A DNA stretch of 38,330 bases from Clostridiales bacterium (GTDB lineage Bacteria > Bacillota > Clostridia > Christensenellales > Aristaeellaceae): positions 1 through 38,330 of the forward strand of contig JAFGGL010000052.1 of NCBI GenBank assembly GCA_016930575.1, in the 5' to 3' direction. This document shows, in pieces, positions 33,460 through 38,330 of the stretch (position 1 is the stretch's first letter; each line of letters begins with the position of its first letter). A program made the position numbers and the translations under genes. The notes beneath the pieces were generated by a model, which saw nothing but the letters and a program-made list of their open reading frames with translations, was not told the origin of the DNA and did not search any database.

Positions 33460-33495
33460 TCGCAAGAAAAGACGGGAGTATTTTTTATACTCCCG
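33460..33495 (-). terminator. Intrinsic terminator after the membrane protein gene
   Basis: On the minus strand CGGGAGTAT and ATACTCCCG (33473-33495) form a perfect nine-base-pair stem, followed by TCTTTTC. It lies 30 bases past the stop codon. Confidence 0.85.
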
Positions 33496-33524
33496 CCGAT
33501 ATCGCCCCGTGCGGCGTCAAGCGG

Positions 33525-34415
33525 TTATTCAGCCGTTCGGTTCCGCCATATGACAGCACCGCAGAACACCGTCAGCCCGATGAAAAATAACAGGCCGAAC
33601 CAACGGATTGCGGACAAGCTGGTTACGCCCGCCCACACCAGCGCGCCGCATAGCGGCAACGACAGCAACATAGCCGTAAACCCCGCAAGTGAAGCCACGG
33701 CGGTATCGGATATCTGCTTCTCATCCAACCAGGCGGATGCCGGGTTTTTGCGGTTGTTAATCACCCAGTACAACACGATCAGCGCCAGCGGGAACAGGGC
33801 AATACAGGTCAACAGAATCATCCACGGGTCGCTGTACCGCTGGGTCACGATCCAATCGGGGAAGGAGACGATCGCGCAGATGATTCCCATAAGGCCGCAC
33901 AGCAGGCCGATGTGGTGCAGCGTGATAAACACCGCATCGTTGCCCGAACGGATCGCATCGAACAAGCGCCGGTCCTGCTCCGGCGTTTTACGGCTGTACA
34001 GCGCGCCTGCCAGGCACACGGCAACATGCACTCCGGTAAACCCGTACAGCATCCACCACTGTTCCCTTACGCTGAACAGCCTGTATTCCTTGCCGATATC
34101 CGACAGCAGTGTCAGGTCGGAGATCAGAAACAGCCCGGACAGCGCGATGAACACAACGTAGCAGGAATGCCAGAAATACCCGTGATGCCTGCCCGGCAGG
34201 GTTCGAAACGCATGCATCAGCAAGTAGAGGTGGTACAGCCCCACCACAAAAAGCGCCGGAATCGTCAGATTGCCGAGCAGCTTGATAACTGCGGTAGGTT
34301 CTGCAAGCGACGGAACCAGCTGCGGCTGTACAATCAGATATGCGGTCAGGCTGTAAGCCAGACCCAGGAAGGCCAGCACGGCCCATATGGTATTCAGGCG
34401 TTTGAGTTTAGTCAT
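33525..34415 (-). CDS. Polytopic membrane protein of unknown function, coupled to an XRE regulator
   Basis: I do not recognise a family for this 296-residue protein. It has about eight hydrophobic helices distributed along its whole length, short loops, and several His and Trp residues in or near helices (GLYHLYLLMHAF, HHGYFWHSCYVVF, LHHIGLLCG). The start was set at 34415 because GGAGGAG lies eight bases upstream. An ATG six bases earlier is too close. The gene overlaps the upstream XRE regulator by eight bases, so the two are translated together and the regulator probably controls it. Confidence 0.7.
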   Translation of the reverse strand: MTKLKRLNTIWAVLAFLGLAYSLTAYLIVQPQLVPSLAEPTAVIKLLGNLTIPALFVVGLYHLYLLMHAFRTLPGRHHGYFWHSCYVVFIALSGLFLISDLTLLSDIGKEYRLFSVREQWWMLYGFTGVHVAVCLAGALYSRKTPEQDRRLFDAIRSGNDAVFITLHHIGLLCGLMGIICAIVSFPDWIVTQRYSDPWMILLTCIALFPLALIVLYWVINNRKNPASAWLDEKQISDTAVASLAGFTAMLLSLPLCGALVWAGVTSLSAIRWFGLLFFIGLTVFCGAVIWRNRTAE

Positions 34416-34647
34416 GTTCATTCTCCTCCTCATTCCCGCTAACGGCGTCCCCAAGATAAAAAATTTCCTCGACCGGCTTGCCGAACACGCCGGCCAGCTT
34501 GAGCGCCAGCAGCGTCGATGGTACGTATTTCCCCTTTTCAATGGAGTAAACGGTCATTCTGGAAACGCCCAGCGCATCGGCCAGCGCCTGCTGCGTCATC
34601 TCATCCTGCTCGAACCGCAGTTTGCGTAACCGGTTGTTCAGTTTCAT
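34408..34647 (-). CDS. XRE-family (Cro/C1-type) transcriptional regulator
   Basis: The 79-residue protein is a compact helix-turn-helix domain: KLRFEQDEMTQQALADALGV, SRMTVYSIEKGKYVPST, then LKLAGVFGKPVEEIFYL, typical of small stand-alone XRE regulators that often control a membrane protein in the same operon. It starts about 30 bases downstream of a consensus promoter and overlaps the membrane protein gene. It probably regulates its own operon. Confidence 0.93.
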   Translation of the reverse strand: MKLNNRLRKLRFEQDEMTQQALADALGVSRMTVYSIEKGKYVPSTLLALKLAGVFGKPVEEIFYLGDAVSGNEEENEHD

Positions 34648-34677
34648 AGCTTCACTCCCTTTTTATCGTCTGTCAAG

Positions 34678-34706
34678 AGTATAAAGCACGCTTTGCAAAT
34701 TGTCAA
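34678..34706 (-). promoter_or_regulatory. Promoter of the XRE-membrane protein operon
   Basis: On the minus strand TTGACA (34706-34701), a 17-bp spacer and TATACT (34683-34678) match consensus. A second TTGACA begins within a few bases downstream of the -10 and may form part of a regulator site. Confidence 0.85.
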
Positions 34707-34760
34707 GCTTACTATGCTACTTTATCGGAATTGTTTACAAAAACAGCGCAGGAACAACAA

Positions 34761-34782
34761 GGGGCCGGCTTGCGCCGGCCCC
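34761..34782 (-). terminator. Hairpin terminator of the VWA gene
   Basis: GGGGCCGGC (34761-34769) pairs with GCCGGCCCC (34774-34782), a nine-base-pair GC stem with a four-base loop, 25 bases beyond the stop codon. On the minus strand a loose T-rich stretch follows. Confidence 0.7.
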
Positions 34783-34806
34783 GGTCTGTTGTCATTGCGG
34801 TTTTCT

Positions 34807-36741
34807 TTACCGGTCGTTCAAAAGCCTTGTGAGATCCACGATCTGCACGAACTCGGCGCGGTAGCCGAAGCGGTCTTCGCCGCGGTTTTGGAGGGCGCGC
34901 TCCAGAACGCTTTGGAGATTGGCGCTGCCCTTGTATTCCGAGTCGTAGAGCCACAGCCCGAACTCCGCCACGGCGGAAGCGAACGCCAGGGTCTCGCTCA
35001 TGTCCGCGGGAACGCCGGACGCCAGCGCGCTGCCAGTCTGGATGATCTCTCCGCTGTCCGGCTTCTGATAGCGCACGGCAACGTAGAGCAGTTCGTCGGA
35101 GTCGATAAGCGTTTTTTCCTGATAGCGGCTTTCGGCGGTCGGCTGGGTCTGCGCGCCGGCATTGGCGGGGATGATCTCGTACAGCGCGATCATCCGGTGC
35201 CCCGCGCCCATCTCCCCGGCGTCGGTGGTATCGTCGGTAAAGTCCTCGGTGTTAAGCATCCGGTTTTCGTAGCCGATCAGGCGGTAGCCCGCGACGGCCG
35301 CGGGGTTGAACTCCACCTGCAGCTTCACGTCCTTGGCGACGGTGAAGATGGTCGAGGTCATGTCGTCCACGAACACCTTCTTGGCTTCCTTCAGGGTGTC
35401 GATGTAGGCGAAGTTGCCGTTGCCGCAGTCGGCCAGGGTCTCCATCTCGTAGTCCTTGTAGTTGCCCATACCGAAGCCCAGCACGCTCAGGTAGATTCCG
35501 CTGTCGCGTTCGGCGGTGATAAGCGCTTCCAACTCGCTCGCGCTGTGCACGCCCACGTTGAAATCCCCGTCGGTCAGTAGGATCACGCGGTTGTTGCCGC
35601 CGTCGATGAACGCTTGGCGCGCCTTCTGATACGCGGCCTGGATGCCGCCCGCGCCGTTGGTGGACCCGCCCGCGTTCATGCTGTCGATGGCGGAATTGAT
35701 GAGCTCCTTTTGGTCTGCCGGTGTGGTATCCAAAAGCGTGCCCACGGTGCCCGCATAGGTCACGATGGTGACGGTGTCCTTTTCGGACAGCTGCCGTACC
35801 AGGAGTTTGAGCGCCTGGCGCGCCAGCGGCAGCCGGTTTGATTGCTCCATGGAGCCGGAGACGTCCACCAGGAATACCAGGTTGCTGCCCGGCAGTTCGT
35901 CCTTATCCGGCGTGTAGCTGGATAGCGCGATCATCGCCAGCATATGCTCCGTATTCCACGGGCACACGGCGAGCTCCGTGGTAACGGCGACCGGCGCGGC
36001 CTTCGTGGCGCCCGTGAGGTCATAATCGAAATAGTTGAGCATCTCCTCGATGCGCACCGCGCCTTTGTCCGGGAAGCACCCGCCGAGGAAACAGCGGCGG
36101 ATGTTGGCGTAGGACGCGGTATCCACGTCCAGCGCGAAGGTGGAAAACGGATTGTCGATAGGATTCAGGAAACGGTTTTCCCCGGTGTTGCCGTAGCTCT
36201 CGTCGTTCAGGCTGTTGTAATCAAAGCCGTAGCCGACGTACGCCACGGGCGCGGGCGTGTATGCCGCGCTGTCTTCCGCCATGGAGTACATCGCGCCGGA
36301 TGCCGGCTGCGCCGCGCCGGTCATGACATAGGTGCGCTGGTATTCCTCCATCACCGCCTGTTCCAGCCTTTCCTCGCGAAACGCCGCGAAGGCCGCGATC
36401 ATCCTTACGGCGTCCGCTTCGGTCACGGCATGCCCCGTGACCGCCGGTATGCCCGGAAGCAGGTCGTATTCGATGGCAAGGGCCAGGTTCTCCGACGCGC
36501 TGCCGCCGGTATATCCCAGCGCTTCAAACAGCGCGGCCAGCGCGCGTTCGTAGGTCAGCACGGCGCCGGCGTCCAATTGGCTGTCCGGCGTGTAATCCGG
36601 GAAGGCTTCCTCGAGCAGCGCGGCAAAGCGCTGTTCGCTGATCGGCTCGCCGCCTTCCGCCCCCTGCCCGAGGGCCGGGGCCAGCAGCGTAACGGCCAGG
36701 AAGACGGTCAGCAGCAGGCTTGCTAGTTTATTCGTTTTCAT
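34807..36741 (-). CDS. Secreted von Willebrand factor A protein, YfbK-like (VWA plus DUF3520)
   Basis: The 644-residue protein has a Sec signal peptide (hydrophobic residues 7-24). Residues 30-150 hold helical segments loosely like S-layer-homology motifs (LTYERALAALFEALGY). A YfbK-type N-terminal region follows (NPFSTFALDVDTASYANIRR, VRIEEMLNYFDYD). Then comes a VWA domain with an intact metal-ion-dependent adhesion site, DVSGSMEQ, a later Thr in GGSTNGAGG and LLTDGDFNVG. The C-terminal part matches DUF3520. It likely acts at the cell surface in metal-dependent protein binding. AAAGGAG precedes the ATG at 36741. It is monocistronic. Confidence 0.88.
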   Translation of the reverse strand: MKTNKLASLLLTVFLAVTLLAPALGQGAEGGEPISEQRFAALLEEAFPDYTPDSQLDAGAVLTYERALAALFEALGYTGGSASENLALAIEYDLLPGIPAVTGHAVTEADAVRMIAAFAAFREERLEQAVMEEYQRTYVMTGAAQPASGAMYSMAEDSAAYTPAPVAYVGYGFDYNSLNDESYGNTGENRFLNPIDNPFSTFALDVDTASYANIRRCFLGGCFPDKGAVRIEEMLNYFDYDLTGATKAAPVAVTTELAVCPWNTEHMLAMIALSSYTPDKDELPGSNLVFLVDVSGSMEQSNRLPLARQALKLLVRQLSEKDTVTIVTYAGTVGTLLDTTPADQKELINSAIDSMNAGGSTNGAGGIQAAYQKARQAFIDGGNNRVILLTDGDFNVGVHSASELEALITAERDSGIYLSVLGFGMGNYKDYEMETLADCGNGNFAYIDTLKEAKKVFVDDMTSTIFTVAKDVKLQVEFNPAAVAGYRLIGYENRMLNTEDFTDDTTDAGEMGAGHRMIALYEIIPANAGAQTQPTAESRYQEKTLIDSDELLYVAVRYQKPDSGEIIQTGSALASGVPADMSETLAFASAVAEFGLWLYDSEYKGSANLQSVLERALQNRGEDRFGYRAEFVQIVDLTRLLNDR

Positions 36742-37052
36742 GGTGTTTCTCCTTTCGGCGTTTGGGCGGGCGCAACGCCCGCAGTTTTGCTTTCTGCCGT
36801 TTAGACGACGCGGTTTGAAATAAGTTCCAAACACAGGGATATTGCCCGCGGACGAAGAAAACGTTACAATGGTTATGATAAGCAAACGCTTAATGATGAA
36901 GGCGCTTCCCGTGATACTGTCGATCTTTAAATGACGCTTACGGACAGACACTCGTTTCTCCCGCGCTGTTCATCTGTGGAGCGACTTATCTGATGACATA
37001 GGGATCAATCCGAATATTTGTAATAATCTTATTATATTTGGGGTGTTGTACG
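36742..37052. other. Intergenic region at a GC-content boundary
   Basis: No gene is seen here. A GC hairpin, GCGGGC/GCCCGC (36766-36782), lies in the leader of the VWA gene just before its ribosome binding site. From about 36900 towards the orphan gene the sequence becomes AT-rich, suggesting the edge of an acquired segment. No integrase, tRNA or clear direct repeat marks the boundary. Confidence 0.5.
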
Positions 37053-38153
37053 TTGGATTGGAGCTGTACAAGTGTTAGTAAAGATGAATACTATCGAATG
37101 TTATCAATAACTACAATCAAGAACGATTGTGAGACGATTAAGGCACTTATTCCAGCTATTTCACAACCAATAATTGGCCTTAGCTTTTTACCGTATTTTG
37201 CTCTTTTTTGCATGGCTATTAGTGAATACTATCGTTCAAAAGGACTAATGATCAATCTAGACAATAACTCACCATTCTCAGTCTCAGATATCAGAAATAA
37301 ACTTAAACTGTTTGATGATAAATATGGCAAAATGCAGAAGCAGATACTAACCGTTGATAACATTCAAGACATGGAATTTAAAAACAAACTCCGATTCCCA
37401 ATTTTGAAGTATTTGAATCTACATTATAATCTTGGAATATTCGTTAATGAAGATAAATACATAATTGGTAATACTCAATATATGTATTACATGTTTCAAG
37501 ACAAACGCTTTTCAAAAAGAGATATAAAAGGCGAACAAGTAAAAGAATTTAGTCGTTTGCTTGGTACTTTAATTAACTCTGTGAGTCAAGGCCTTAAAAA
37601 TTTCGAACCAAATTTTCATGTAGATATATATCAAAGACATTATCCAGTGTTCTATCAAGATTTCAATACTAATAGGAATTTCAACTTTTTCCAAAGCTAT
37701 AAAAACGGTAAAGACTTCTCTCTTCGTCTGCTCCATGTTCTTTGCTCTGTAAACTTTGCCAGATACGTATTGGATGAGTTTGTTTCAGAAAACAACATAT
37801 GGTCTCTACGCATTAAATATATCATAATGTATTATGCATATAGGAGTGTCGAGAAATTAGTGAAGTATTTACCAAATAATACCATACGTTTCGCACCAAC
37901 GGAATATATGGAATTACTTGATGGAGAGTTTCGAAGCTGTATGATGCATTATACCTTCATCAATAAAGATAGTTGTATAATTTCCGATGATTATCTTGAT
38001 CATAGAACACCATTCTTTGGATTAATTGAAAGCCGATTCAACGGTATGTCTTATGACTGCTTGTGCAAAGCTATAAATCAAAAAATTACCATTCTTTCTG
38101 ATATCTTATCAGAAGCTATCAGACCAAATTTCACAAATTGTAAACCACTATAA
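37053..38153 (+). CDS. AT-rich orphan gene of unknown function
   Basis: I do not recognise this protein of about 366 residues. The likely start is a TTG at 37053 behind GGGGTG. Alternatives are TTG at 37038 and ATG at 37098. It is rich in Tyr, Phe, Asn, Lys and Ile. One moderately hydrophobic stretch occurs near residues 38-55 (IIGLSFLPYFALFCMAISEYY), and the rest appears mostly alpha-helical and soluble. Codon use is strongly AT-biased, unlike every neighbour, which points to horizontal acquisition. It is convergent with a DNA methyltransferase gene, and defence or mobile-element functions often have this look, but no motif proves it. Confidence 0.75.
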   Translation: MDWSCTSVSKDEYYRMLSITTIKNDCETIKALIPAISQPIIGLSFLPYFALFCMAISEYYRSKGLMINLDNNSPFSVSDIRNKLKLFDDKYGKMQKQILTVDNIQDMEFKNKLRFPILKYLNLHYNLGIFVNEDKYIIGNTQYMYYMFQDKRFSKRDIKGEQVKEFSRLLGTLINSVSQGLKNFEPNFHVDIYQRHYPVFYQDFNTNRNFNFFQSYKNGKDFSLRLLHVLCSVNFARYVLDEFVSENNIWSLRIKYIIMYYAYRSVEKLVKYLPNNTIRFAPTEYMELLDGEFRSCMMHYTFINKDSCIISDDYLDHRTPFFGLIESRFNGMSYDCLCKAINQKITILSDILSEAIRPNFTNCKPL

Positions 38154-38159
38154 GATATT

Positions 38160-38330
38160 TTATTCTGCTCCTTTTTTCGTCAGCTTCTGGTATAGCTTCA
38201 TGAGTTCGGCGACGCATTCGGATTCGGTCATTTTGGTGGAGAAGCCGTAGGCCTGCATCACGGCGCGGTCGTTGTTCTGGTGGGCCTTGCGCAGCTCCGG
38301 CGGCATGGTGACCTCGTCGTACAGGTCGGC
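38160..38330 (-). CDS. C-terminal end of an MmeI/type IIG-like DNA methyltransferase (partial)
   Basis: The last 56 codons of a gene enter from the right edge. The residues ADLYDEVTMPPELRKAHQNN, followed by DRAVMQAYGF and ECVAELMKLYQKLT, match the conserved tail of large class I SAM-dependent adenine DNA methyltransferases of the MmeI/type IIG restriction-modification group (usually LADLYDPLTMPPELLKAHQ). The catalytic NPPY region lies outside the window. Only seven bases separate its stop from that of the convergent orphan gene. It could belong to a restriction-modification, BREX-like or DISARM-like system, which cannot be decided here. Confidence 0.75.
   Translation of the reverse strand, partial: ADLYDEVTMPPELRKAHQNNDRAVMQAYGFSTKMTESECVAELMKLYQKLTKKGAE

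Noticed and set aside
1-38330. tRNA, rRNA, CRISPR arrays, integrases or full insertion sequences
   Set aside because: I scanned for these and saw no cloverleaf, rRNA core sequence, regularly spaced repeat or transposase motif.

Overview
The window looks like chromosomal DNA from a GC-rich, Gram-positive member of the Clostridia (Bacillota), probably host- or biomass-associated. This rests on strong GGAGG ribosome binding sites before most genes, consensus -35/-10 promoters spaced by 17 bp, LplA/B/C-type sugar transporters, a LicD enzyme, a Gram-positive-type Pel cluster and a small XRE regulator. No rRNA, tRNA, CRISPR or phage genes were seen. Codon use is GC-rich throughout, except for the GGDEF-EAL gene (30.7-32.6 kb, moderately lower GC) and an orphan gene at 37.05-38.15 kb that is strikingly AT-rich.

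Region 1 (1-7.6 kb, minus strand) is a glycan-utilisation locus. It holds two ABC permeases, a sugar-binding lipoprotein, a LacI regulator, a GH5 exo-glucanase-like enzyme and a GH30 glucanase-like enzyme, and the next gene starts at the left edge. A consensus promoter (7585-7613) has a perfect 16-bp LacI-type palindrome directly behind its -10 box. A 161-bp terminal-inverted-repeat, MITE-like hairpin sits between the two permease genes. GH5 plus GH30 suggests beta-1,3/1,6-glucan as substrate, which is an inference.

Region 2 (7.8-9.2 kb, plus) has a NarL-type response regulator split into receiver and HTH ORFs at a TGATG junction, followed by a PHP-family phosphoesterase. Region 3 (9.3-12.9 kb) is a surface-glycan decoration cluster: a GT2 glycosyltransferase, an asparagine-synthase-like PP-loop enzyme and a LicD phosphotransferase on minus, with a divergent cytidylyltransferase. 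A DUF2130 protein with a nuclease-like motif follows at 13-14.2 kb.

Region 4 (14.2-30.3 kb) is the centrepiece, a Pel-type exopolysaccharide operon. A membrane diguanylate cyclase is transcribed divergently from PelD-E-A(deacetylase)-F-G. The PelD homologue has an intact c-di-GMP I-site, a degenerate GGDEF and an unusual N-terminal SDR/epimerase-like domain. The operon continues without a break, mostly through overlapping start and stop codons, into a CotH-kinase lipoprotein, a VTC polyphosphate-polymerase-like protein, a DUF4956 membrane protein and a DUF4832 secreted protein, and ends at a bidirectional terminator. galE, which can supply UDP-Gal/UDP-GalNAc, faces it, and an SDR oxidoreductase gene lies beyond.

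Region 5 (30.3-38.3 kb) contains a GGDEF-EAL protein, a possible structured RNA, a bacterioferritin, an XRE regulator coupled to a polytopic membrane protein, a secreted YfbK-like VWA protein, the AT-rich orphan gene and, at the right edge, the C-terminus of an MmeI/type IIG-like DNA methyltransferase. The last two may mark the start of a defence island.
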